Source: CAZSAT01 sp964604675 (GTDB taxonomy: Bacteria > Myxococcota_A > UBA796 > CAJQPC01). From it: a stretch of 21,498 nucleotides of DNA. The stretch spans positions 1-21,498 of the forward strand of contig CAZSAT010000116.1 of assembly GCA_964604675.1 (NCBI GenBank). The letters are read 5' to 3'. Shown piece after piece: positions 13,178 through 19,856 of the stretch. Both the position numbers and the translations under genes were made by a program. A model generated the notes under the pieces. The model saw only the letters and a list, made by a program, of their open reading frames with translations, was not told the DNA's origin and made no database searches. Each line of letters opens with the position of its first letter. The stretch's first letter is position 1.

Positions 13178-14370
13178 GTCGCTCCTCCGAGTCGTGCGAT
13201 CCACCCCAACCAGCGGGGCACCTGGCCCCGAAACAGGTACGCCTCGCTCTGGGCGATGCGGAGGCCGGCCCACAGAGCCGCGCCCGAGAGCGCAGCGCTC
13301 TCCAGGAGCACAGCGGCCGTCCATCCCGCGTGGATGCGGCCGTCCAGGGCTTCACGCAGCACCAGCCCGAGGTTCATCACGGGCACGAACGCCGTGCTCG
13401 CGTCCAGACGACTCAGGGGCAGGCTCGACGCCATCGCCAGGAGACCGATCACGAACACCGCGGCGGTGGCGAGGTTCTGGGCCTCCTTGAAGCTCTTCGC
13501 GGGCAGCGCGACCAGGACCATGACCGACGCCACCAGCAGCACCGTCATGGTGAGCGTCACGAGACCCACCGCGACCGCACCCTGGGTGAGCACGAAGAAG
13601 CTGCCGAAGGCCTCCCCGCGCACCATGGTCAGCCCTTGCGCGATGCAGAGGCCCGTTGCGAGCAGGTTCCCTAGCAGGGCCACCAACACCACCGCCACCA
13701 CCGCCACCAGCTTCCCGGTGACGAGGGCCATCCGGGGGGCGGCCGCCACCAGCGTGGTCTCGACCGTGCCGCGCTCCTTCTCCCCGACCACCACGTCGAC
13801 CGCCGGGTACATCGCGGCGATGGTGGCGACCATCAAGGTCATCGCGGGCAGCACCAACGACAGTCCGTGAGCCAGGGCGCGCTCCTTGGGAGCCACGTCC
13901 TCCTCTTCGAGCGTCCAGGCATCGAGGGCGTCCTCCTCCAGGCCTGCCTCGACGGCGAGCTGGCGGGTGCGCTCGCCGCGTGAGGCGTCCAGGCGCTCGC
14001 TCAGCGTGTCGACGGTGCGAACGCTCCGGGCGAGCGTGCTCTGGTGGGCGATGTCGACGTGCACGGCTCCGCCCACCGTCGCGGCCACCACCACGGCGTC
14101 CGCCTGGCCGCGGCGCACGGCCAGCTCGTCCCCCTGCACGGCCTCCACGGGGGGGGCGAGCACCACGTCCGCGACGTCGGGCGGGCCCTCGTAGACCACA
14201 CGGGGTGGCTGCGCTTCGGCCAGGCCCTCCTCCAGCAGCGCGAGCTGGAACACCCCCCAGATGATGAAGGGGTAGAAGACCACCGGAAACAGCAGGGTGT
14301 AGAGCAGCGTGTTGCCGTCGCGGATCATCTCGCGCAGCTCCTTCGCCGTCACGGCGAGCACGGCGCTCAC
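13174..14370 (-). CDS. ABC-2 type permease, NatB-like
   Basis: 398 residues. It starts VSAVLAVTAKELREMIRDGNTLL, a cytoplasmic amphipathic helix leading into the first TM helix (about 22-45), typical of NatB/ABC-2 permeases. There is an extracytoplasmic domain at about 48-165, then a TM bundle from about 167 with the conserved cytoplasmic loop VVVGEKERGTVETTLVAAAP, matching the GERERGT loop of the fused permease downstream. The protein has no protease domain. GTG start and stop both overlap neighbours by four bases. The two permeases plus one ATPase suggest an asymmetric transporter. The substrate is not evident. Confidence 0.88.
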   Translation of the reverse strand: MSAVLAVTAKELREMIRDGNTLLYTLLFPVVFYPFIIWGVFQLALLEEGLAEAQPPRVVYEGPPDVADVVLAPPVEAVQGDELAVRRGQADAVVVAATVGGAVHVDIAHQSTLARSVRTVDTLSERLDASRGERTRQLAVEAGLEEDALDAWTLEEEDVAPKERALAHGLSLVLPAMTLMVATIAAMYPAVDVVVGEKERGTVETTLVAAAPRMALVTGKLVAVVAVVLVALLGNLLATGLCIAQGLTMVRGEAFGSFFVLTQGAVAVGLVTLTMTVLLVASVMVLVALPAKSFKEAQNLATAAVFVIGLLAMASSLPLSRLDASTAFVPVMNLGLVLREALDGRIHAGWTAAVLLESAALSGAALWAGLRIAQSEAYLFRGQVPRWLGWIARLGGAT

Positions 14371-15041
14371 GACCACCGCCTCGCGACCGAGGGCACGAGC
14401 CCACGGGCGGGCTCGGCGGGGCACTGCTCGGCCAGCGCCGCGAAGAGCTCCGCCGCCCGCTCCACCACGTAGCGACGGCGCGCCCTGGCGGTGAGCACCA
14501 GCATGTCGCGCTCGGGCCAGGGGGTCGTGACCAGAAAGCTCCCGTCGCGCTCACGGTAGCGCAGGCTTCGGATCTGGCCGGTGGCCACCTCGTAGCTGCC
14601 GGCGGGCGAGCCGACCCGGAGGAGCCCGCGCTCCAGCTCGAGCCAGGTGCCCCAGATCGGATCCCGCCGCCGTCGCTCGGCCATCCAGAGCAGGACCACG
14701 CCCGCAGGCCCGGCCGCCCACTCCGTCCACTGCGGGTCGAGCGTCGTGCTGCGCCAGGTCGCAAAGGCGACCAGGGACAGCGCCACCGAAGCGGACACCT
14801 GGGCCGACCGTGGATGACGGGGCACCACCCGGAAGCGGTCCTGCGCTGGGAGGGCCGCGCCGAGCTCGTAGCGGAGCTGCAGCAGCCGCTCGCCCACCAC
14901 TACGAGCGCAGACGCCGCAAGGGCATGAGAAGTCGGCAGGGACCCCTCCACCGGCTCGATCACCATCAGCCACAACGCGAGGGGCGCCCACAGCACGACG
15001 AGCACCAGCACACGCGCTGGAAAGGCGGCAGGATCGGGCAC
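14367..15041 (-). CDS. Membrane protein leading the ABC operon, unknown
   Basis: 224 residues. Two hydrophobic hairpins (about 9-28 with 36-52, then 80-95 with 108-121) are followed by a soluble C-terminal half (122-224). That half has WLELERGLLRVG, ATGQIRSLRYRERDGSFLV and a final helix RYVVERAAELFAALAEQ. The layout recalls membrane proteins with a bacterial PH-like or YcxB-like cytoplasmic domain, but I cannot name the family. The start is GTG with GGAGG seven bases upstream. Its stop overlaps the NatB-like start (GTGA), so it belongs to the exporter operon, perhaps as an accessory or sensor. It is divergent from the cyclic-nucleotide-binding gene, with 50 bases between the starts. Confidence 0.75.
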   Translation of the reverse strand: MPDPAAFPARVLVLVVLWAPLALWLMVIEPVEGSLPTSHALAASALVVVGERLLQLRYELGAALPAQDRFRVVPRHPRSAQVSASVALSLVAFATWRSTTLDPQWTEWAAGPAGVVLLWMAERRRRDPIWGTWLELERGLLRVGSPAGSYEVATGQIRSLRYRERDGSFLVTTPWPERDMLVLTARARRRYVVERAAELFAALAEQCPAEPARGLVPSVARRWS

Positions 15042-15060
15042 CGGGAGGCCTCCGCGACCA

Positions 15061-15069
15061 TGGTAGAAC
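15061..15069 (+). promoter_or_regulatory. Candidate extended -10 promoter for plus-strand operon
   Basis: TGGTAGAAC has the TGn extension and four of six -10 matches (TAGAAC). It lies about 12 bases before the GAGGTG ribosome site of the TTG-started gene at 15092. No good -35 is seen. Weak call. Confidence 0.25.
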
Positions 15070-15091
15070 GACGGCCACCCGAGGTGTCATC

Positions 15092-15628
15092 TTGCTGACC
15101 GCGGAGCAGCTCACGGCCTTCCTGCTGCAGACCCCGATGTTCCGAAACCTGAGCGTCGACGAGCTGTCGGAGATCGCAGGGATCATGCGCATCAAGCAGG
15201 TGCGCGAGAAGGACGTCATCTTCGAAGAAGGGGATGCCGCAGACGGCTGGTACATCATCTACGAAGGCACGATGGTCGTGGTGAAGAACATGCCGGCCGG
15301 CCCCGAGCACGAGCTTGCGCACCTGGAGGTCGGTGACTGTTTCGGCGAGATGGCGCTGCTCGACGACTCGCCGCGTGGTGCGGCCGTGCACGCGGACACG
15401 GAGGGCCTGCTGCTGCAGTTCCCACGCCAGGCGTTCGAGGACCTGCTCGCCTGTGACAACCTCGCCGCCTACAAGACCGTGCGCGAGATGGCCAAGGTGC
15501 TCTGCCAGCGTCAGCGGGAGCTCACCGTGATCCTGGCCGACATCGTCGACGACGTCGATCGCCAGCCCACCATCCTGCGCAACAGCATGATCCCGCTTCT
15601 CTGGACCCAGCCTCATTGGGAGTCCTGA
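15092..15628 (+). CDS. Stand-alone cyclic nucleotide-binding domain protein
   Basis: 178 residues. One cNMP-binding beta-roll (about 10-130): LLQTPMFRNLSVDELSEIAG entry helix, EEGDAADGWYIIYEGTMVVV strands, and the phosphate-binding cassette GDCFGEMALLDDSPRGAAV (about 85-103). In that cassette FGE and Arg, the cyclic-phosphate contacts, are present, while the usual Ser/Thr after RxA is Ala. A helix follows (about 118-150) with no DNA-binding helix-turn-helix, so it is not a Crp-type regulator by itself. It may act as a regulatory subunit or partner-binding switch. The start is TTG at 15092 with GAGGTG at 15081-15086. The 3' end overlaps the next gene by 13 bases. It heads a five-gene plus-strand run. 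Confidence 0.82.
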   Translation: MLTAEQLTAFLLQTPMFRNLSVDELSEIAGIMRIKQVREKDVIFEEGDAADGWYIIYEGTMVVVKNMPAGPEHELAHLEVGDCFGEMALLDDSPRGAAVHADTEGLLLQFPRQAFEDLLACDNLAAYKTVREMAKVLCQRQRELTVILADIVDDVDRQPTILRNSMIPLLWTQPHWES

Positions 15629-16197
15629 TCGTTGCGGCGCTGGCCGCCGCTCCTGGCCCCCTGAGCGTCTCCCCGGAACCGGCCGACGCGGCTGAACAGT
15701 ACCGGGTCTGGGCTAGCTCGAAGGGGGCGTCGGGCGAGGCTGCCGAGGTGGCCTGCCGGGAGCTCGCAGGACAGGGGCCAAAGCTGTGCCTGCGGGTCGA
15801 GGACGAGGAGCGACGTCGGTACGTCACCCGTGCCGACCTGGCTGCCTGGGGGCTGACGCACGCCGAGGCGGAAGCCGCTGCCGTGGAGGTGCTCACGGCG
15901 TCGCCGTGGGAGCTCCGAGAGCTGGACGGCGGTGGGAGCTGGTGGGAGATACCGGTGAACGACGTGAGCGCCCTGGCTGCCCTCGCGCACCCCCGCTGGT
16001 TTCCAGGCGATCTCGTCGCCATGCCGAGTCGGTCGACCCTGCTGGCCTGGCGGTCGGACGGCGGCGAGCTGGACCACATCATGCTCGTCGCGGTCCGGCG
16101 CGCCTACGAAGCGGCCGACGACCCTGTCAGTCCGGTCGTGCTCCGCTGGGGCGACTCCAGCTGGGGGGTGTTCGGCCAGGCGCGTCCGGCAGAGTGA
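15616..16197 (+). CDS. Exported DUF1444-like protein (tentative)
   Basis: 193 residues. The start is TTG at 15616, inside the previous gene, giving a short hydrophobic N-terminus MGVLIVAALAAAPGPLS that looks like a clipped signal peptide without basic residues. The body resembles DUF1444/YtpQ-like proteins in general plan: RRYVTRADLAAWGLTHAEAEAAAVEVL, then SWWEIPVNDVSALAALA, PGDLVAMPSRSTLLAW, and DDPVSPVVLRW near the end. That comparison is from memory and moderate only. Two Cys at about 48 and 58 could pair if exported. The role is unknown. It sits between the cNMP-binding gene and the thioredoxin-like gene (22-base gap). Confidence 0.62.
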   Translation: MGVLIVAALAAAPGPLSVSPEPADAAEQYRVWASSKGASGEAAEVACRELAGQGPKLCLRVEDEERRRYVTRADLAAWGLTHAEAEAAAVEVLTASPWELRELDGGGSWWEIPVNDVSALAALAHPRWFPGDLVAMPSRSTLLAWRSDGGELDHIMLVAVRRAYEAADDPVSPVVLRWGDSSWGVFGQARPAE

Positions 16198-16219
16198 TAG
16201 GCTCGCCGTCGGAGGCTCC

Positions 16220-16810
16220 ATGATCAGGACCGTGGCGCGTAGGCTGCTGGGTCGAATCGCCCGTCGGACGGCGCGGGACGAGCTGTTCGAGAAGCCCGGA
16301 GAGCGTGCTCCGACCGCGCCGCTGCGTGCCCCCGCCTCGGGGGCGAAGTCCTCGGAGGACGAGGACGAGGACGAGGACGACGACGACGAGGAAGTCCTTG
16401 TGCAGCCCGGTGGCGCGGCGGCGGTCGAGCGTCTCGCGGGCCCGGTCGTGCTTCACCACTGGGCCACGTGGTGCGAGTCATGCCTGGACGAGCTCCCGCG
16501 CGTCGAGCGGCTGCATGCCCGAACCGGCCGCGTTCACGGCGTGAGCTGGGAGCTCTTCGACGCACCTGGCCCTCCCGAGGCAGCCACCAGGCGCGTGGCC
16601 GGCTTCTGCGCGGAGCAGGGCCTCAGCTGGCCCTCCACCCTCTGGACCGAGGGGCCGGAGGCGCTCTTCACCCACCAGGACATGCGCTACCAGAAGATCC
16701 CGCAGACCCGCGTCCTGTCGTCGGACGGCGAGGTCCTCCACGAGGTCCGCGGCCCCCTCGACGACGCCGCCATCGAGGTCCTCGCCGCGCTCGTAGGAGA
16801 CCCGGAATGA
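16220..16810 (+). CDS. Thioredoxin-like (TlpA/ResA-type) protein with acidic linker
   Basis: 196 residues. The N-terminal 20 residues are strongly basic and amphipathic (MIRTVARRLLGRIARRTAR), not a clear signal peptide. A polyacidic run lies at 46-58 (Glu/Asp only), encoded by repeated GAGGAC units at about 16355-16390. A thioredoxin fold follows at about 60-190 with LHHWATWCESCLDELP; the redox pair is Cys85/Cys88 (WCESC). IPQTRVL near 158-164 contains the usual cis-Pro. TlpA-type proteins reduce disulfides, normally in the periplasm; here the location is unclear. GGAGG four bases before the ATG sets the start. Its stop overlaps the nucleotidase start (ATGA). Confidence 0.85.
   Translation: MIRTVARRLLGRIARRTARDELFEKPGERAPTAPLRAPASGAKSSEDEDEDEDDDDEEVLVQPGGAAAVERLAGPVVLHHWATWCESCLDELPRVERLHARTGRVHGVSWELFDAPGPPEAATRRVAGFCAEQGLSWPSTLWTEGPEALFTHQDMRYQKIPQTRVLSSDGEVLHEVRGPLDDAAIEVLAALVGDPE
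16355..16391 (+). repeat. GAGGAC simple repeat encoding Glu-Asp run
   Basis: About 37 bases of GAG and GAC codons inside the thioredoxin-like gene, encoding an uninterrupted acidic run. Repeats of this kind can change length by slippage in multiples of three or six without breaking the frame. Confidence 0.7.
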
Positions 16811-18339
16811 TCTGGCTCTGGGCCTGTGCCCCCAAGACTGCCGACACGGTGACGGCGGCCGAGCCCTCCGTCGACCAGCCCGCCCTGGGTGCCGGCGAGC
16901 TCGTGCTCCTCCACACCAACGACCTGCATGGCCACTTCCTGCCGGAACCGGCGGACTGGCTCGAGGGGTCCCCTGCGATTGGCGGCATGGCCGCCCTCGA
17001 CGCGTGGAGCGATGCGATCGAAGCCCAGCTGGGGTCGGAGGGCGTGCTGCTGCTCGATGGCGGCGACATCCTGACCGGGACGCCGCTCACCGACCTCGAG
17101 GTGCGCGGGGCCGGCGGCGGAGCCATGCTCGAGCTGATGGAGGCCGTGGGGTACGACGCGTGGGTCGTGGGCAACCACGAGTTCGACCAGGGCTTCGACA
17201 ACCTCGACCGGCTCATCACGGCGTCCGCCGTGCCCGTCGTGTCCAGCAACGTTGGAGCGGCCGAAGGGGGCCTGGCCTTCGAGCGCCAGCTGCCATCGGT
17301 CGTTGTCACCGCGAACGGACTCCGGGTCGGCATCATCGGGGCGACCACGGAAGGCCTCGGCTACCTGGTGAGCCCAGCGGACTGGGAGCGCCTCTCCCTT
17401 GCGCCGGTCGCGGAGTCGGTCGCAGCCGAGGTCGAGCGCCTCGACCCCGAGACCGACGTGATCGTTGCGCTCACCCACATCGGGCTCGACGCGGACCGGG
17501 CGCTGGCCGCCGCGGTGAGCGGGCTCGACGTCATCGTGGGTGGCCACTCCCACACCCCCCTCTACGAAGCCGAGGAGGTGTCCGGCGTGATCATCGTGCA
17601 GGCGGGAAGCTACGGTCGTAGCCTCGGACAGCTGAGGCTGAAGGTGGTCGACGACGAAGTGGTGAGCTCCCACGCCATCCTGCACGACCTGATCCCGGAG
17701 GCGCAGCCCCAACCGGCGAGCGCCGATGTGCTCGAGCTGGTCGCCACCTACGAGGCGCAGATCGACGCGGCCTACGGCGAGGTCATCGGGGAGGCCACGA
17801 GCACGCTGTCGAGCCGCTATGCGGGCGAGTCGAGCCTCGGCAACTGGATCACCGACGTGTTGCGCGAGTCCACCGGGGCCGACATCGGGCTCTACAACAG
17901 CGGCGGTCTGCGCGCCGACCTGCGCCACGGCTCCCTCACGTTGCGCTCGATCTACGAGGTCTTTCCCTTCGGAAACGCCGTCGTGACCTTCACGATCACG
18001 GGGGAGCAGCTGGTGCGCGTGCTGCTGGCGAACGCAGCGGTGCAGGCCGGGCACGAGGGCGGCATGATCTCGATGTCCGGCGTGTCGGGGAGCTGGCACC
18101 GGGTGTTGGGCGCGCCCGAGCTGCGCGACCTCGAGGTGAACGGCGAGCCGCTCGCGATCGATGCCACCTACGTGGTGGCCACCAACAGCTACGTCGCCGA
18201 TCAGGCCGATCGGTACCTGGGCGGCTTGACGGTCCGCGATCTCCGGGGCGCCGGCTACACGGTCTTCGAAGCCGCCGTGGAGGCCGTGCGCCGCGGACCC
18301 GTCGAGGCACCACCGCTGGGACGCCTCGCCGAGCACTGA
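16807..18339 (+). CDS. 5'-nucleotidase/UshA-family lipoprotein with ultra-short signal
   Basis: 510 residues, close to UshA-type enzymes. The N-terminal metallophosphatase domain shows HTNDLHGH (36-43), DGGD (84-87), GNHEFD (122-127), a THIG block (about 221-224) and GGHSH (about 246-250), all metal ligands. The C-terminal substrate domain shows SSLGNWITDVLR, NSGGLRADLRHG and IYEVFPFGN. It should hydrolyse nucleotides or UDP-sugars in the envelope. The N-terminus is MIWLWACAPKTADT: LWAC lipobox with Cys at 7 and no basic residue. The start is firm, because ATG overlaps the previous stop (ATGA, 16807-16810) and AGGAG lies about seven bases upstream. The MFS gene follows 42 bases downstream; released products could feed it. 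Confidence 0.93.
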   Translation: MIWLWACAPKTADTVTAAEPSVDQPALGAGELVLLHTNDLHGHFLPEPADWLEGSPAIGGMAALDAWSDAIEAQLGSEGVLLLDGGDILTGTPLTDLEVRGAGGGAMLELMEAVGYDAWVVGNHEFDQGFDNLDRLITASAVPVVSSNVGAAEGGLAFERQLPSVVVTANGLRVGIIGATTEGLGYLVSPADWERLSLAPVAESVAAEVERLDPETDVIVALTHIGLDADRALAAAVSGLDVIVGGHSHTPLYEAEEVSGVIIVQAGSYGRSLGQLRLKVVDDEVVSSHAILHDLIPEAQPQPASADVLELVATYEAQIDAAYGEVIGEATSTLSSRYAGESSLGNWITDVLRESTGADIGLYNSGGLRADLRHGSLTLRSIYEVFPFGNAVVTFTITGEQLVRVLLANAAVQAGHEGGMISMSGVSGSWHRVLGAPELRDLEVNGEPLAIDATYVVATNSYVADQADRYLGGLTVRDLRGAGYTVFEAAVEAVRRGPVEAPPLGRLAEH

Positions 18340-18356
18340 GCCGGTTAAGCCGGCTC
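18338..18356 (+). terminator. Hairpin at end of nucleotidase gene
   Basis: GAGCCGG (18338-18344) and CCGGCTC (18350-18356) form a perfect 7-bp stem with a 5-base TTAAG loop, beginning within the stop codon. There is no U-tract. It may attenuate transcription into the MFS gene or stabilise the upstream mRNA. Confidence 0.45.
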
Positions 18357-18381
18357 CCTGCCTGGCTTCCCGGAGTACGCC

Positions 18382-19839
18382 GTGCCCATCTGGATCGAGA
18401 AGTTCGCGCCCATTGCGCTGTTGCTCGTGGTGGTGGGCATCGTGATCGCACGGCTTCCGCGCGTCGAGGGAGTCAACCACACCGACGCGTTCCGCAAGCG
18501 GCGGGTGATGAACTGGTTGCCCCTCGGCCTGACCTACGCGTTCCTCTACATGGCCCGCTACAACATCAAGGTCAGCCAGCACGCGTTCGGGGACATCGAC
18601 TGGGGCGGCTCCCCGCTCATGTCCAACCATGACTTCTCGACCATCTTCATGGTCGGGACCTTCGTGTACGGAGGCTCGTTCCTGATCAACGGCCCGCTGA
18701 CCGATCGCTACGGTGGCAAGTTCTCGATCCTGACGGGTGCGGGCGGTTCGCTCGCGATGAACCTGCTGATGGGCCTCGCCACCTGGTCGGTCCTGAACGC
18801 AGGACCCGGCTCGCAGGCGATCGGCGACCACCTCACCATCGTGATGAGTGCCCTCTACGGCGTGAACATGTACTTCCAGAGCTTCGGTGCGGTGGCCATC
18901 GTCAAGGTGAACGCGCCCTGGTTCCACGTCCGCGAGCGCGGCGTGTTCGGCGCCATCTTCGGCATCCTCATCAGCCTCGGCGTCTACTTCGCCTTCGACT
19001 GGGGCTACCTGATCATCTCGAACCTCGACCTCGAGATGGTGTTCCTGATTCCGACGGCGCTCTTGTCGATCTTCTGGATCGCCGACCTGTTGATCGTCAA
19101 GAACACCCCCGGCGAGGCCGGACTGAGCGACTTCGACACCGCCGACGCCTCCAGTGGCGACGAGGGGCCGCAGCTCGGAGCGGCCGAGGTCTTCAAGCTG
19201 ATGTTCCGCAACCCGATCATCATCACCATCGCGTGCGTCGAGTTCTGCTCGGGTTTCCTCCGGCAGGCCATCATGCAGTGGTTCCGAAGCTACGCGAAGC
19301 AGACCGACGCGGTGCTCGGACTCAAGGACTCCTTCGTCTACGAGAACTGGGGCATGCTGCTCTGCTGTGCGGGCATCATGGGAGGCGTCTTCGCCGGAGT
19401 GATCTCCGACCGTGTCTTCCAGTCGCGTCGCGGACCCGTGGCCGGCATCCTCTACGGCGCCATGCTGCTGGGTGCGGTGGTGATGACCTTCACCTACCAG
19501 ACCGCGTTCCTGCCATGGTTGGTCGTCATCATGTCGATGTTCGTGATCGGCGTGCACGGCATGCTGTCGGGCACCGCGAGCATGGACTTCGGCGGCAAGA
19601 AGAACGTGGGCATCGCCGTCGGCATCATCGACGGCTTCGTCTACGCGGGCACGGGCGTGATGTCGATGACCTACATCTACATCCTGCCGGACGACGGCAA
19701 CATGGAGATCGCAGGCAACCCGGACAACTGGGTGAGCTGGCCGATCTCGATGATCCCGGTCGCGTTGCTGGGCCTCGTGCTGGCCTCGCGCCTCTGGAAC
19801 GCGAAGCCGAAGCCCAAGGGCGCCGCGAAGGCCGGCTGA
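18382..19839 (+). CDS. MFS transporter, organophosphate:phosphate antiporter (GlpT/OPA) type
   Basis: 485 residues, about 12 transmembrane helices after a hydrophobic N-terminal helix. The OPA character is seen in AFLYMARYNIKVSQHAFGDI (53-72; Arg in the first core helix is the organophosphate-binding type of position in GlpT), MVGTFVYGGSFLINGPLTDRYGGK (the MFS A-like loop G---DR-GGK), the long central loop around 245-270, and ISDRVFQSRRGP at the equivalent loop of the second half. GlpT-type carriers swap external sugar or glycerol phosphates for phosphate; the actual substrate is not readable here. The start is GTG at 18382 with GGAG at 18372-18375. Proximity to the nucleotidase suggests phosphate or phospho-compound scavenging. 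Confidence 0.88.
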   Translation: MPIWIEKFAPIALLLVVVGIVIARLPRVEGVNHTDAFRKRRVMNWLPLGLTYAFLYMARYNIKVSQHAFGDIDWGGSPLMSNHDFSTIFMVGTFVYGGSFLINGPLTDRYGGKFSILTGAGGSLAMNLLMGLATWSVLNAGPGSQAIGDHLTIVMSALYGVNMYFQSFGAVAIVKVNAPWFHVRERGVFGAIFGILISLGVYFAFDWGYLIISNLDLEMVFLIPTALLSIFWIADLLIVKNTPGEAGLSDFDTADASSGDEGPQLGAAEVFKLMFRNPIIITIACVEFCSGFLRQAIMQWFRSYAKQTDAVLGLKDSFVYENWGMLLCCAGIMGGVFAGVISDRVFQSRRGPVAGILYGAMLLGAVVMTFTYQTAFLPWLVVIMSMFVIGVHGMLSGTASMDFGGKKNVGIAVGIIDGFVYAGTGVMSMTYIYILPDDGNMEIAGNPDNWVSWPISMIPVALLGLVLASRLWNAKPKPKGAAKAG

Positions 19840-19856
19840 AGAGCCCGCTTCAGCCG
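19833..19856. terminator. Perfect inverted repeat shared by two convergent stops
   Basis: CGGCTGAAG (19833-19841) and CTTCAGCCG (19848-19856) form a perfect 9-bp stem with a 6-base loop. The left arm contains the TGA of the MFS gene and the right arm the stop of the convergent NAD(P)-binding gene. It is likely a bidirectional terminator or mRNA 3'-end stabiliser; no U-tract. Confidence 0.6.

Noticed and set aside
12497..13870. An open frame of 457 codons on the plus strand
   Set aside because: It is antisense to the NatA-like ATPase and NatB-like permease and shows no recognisable domain.
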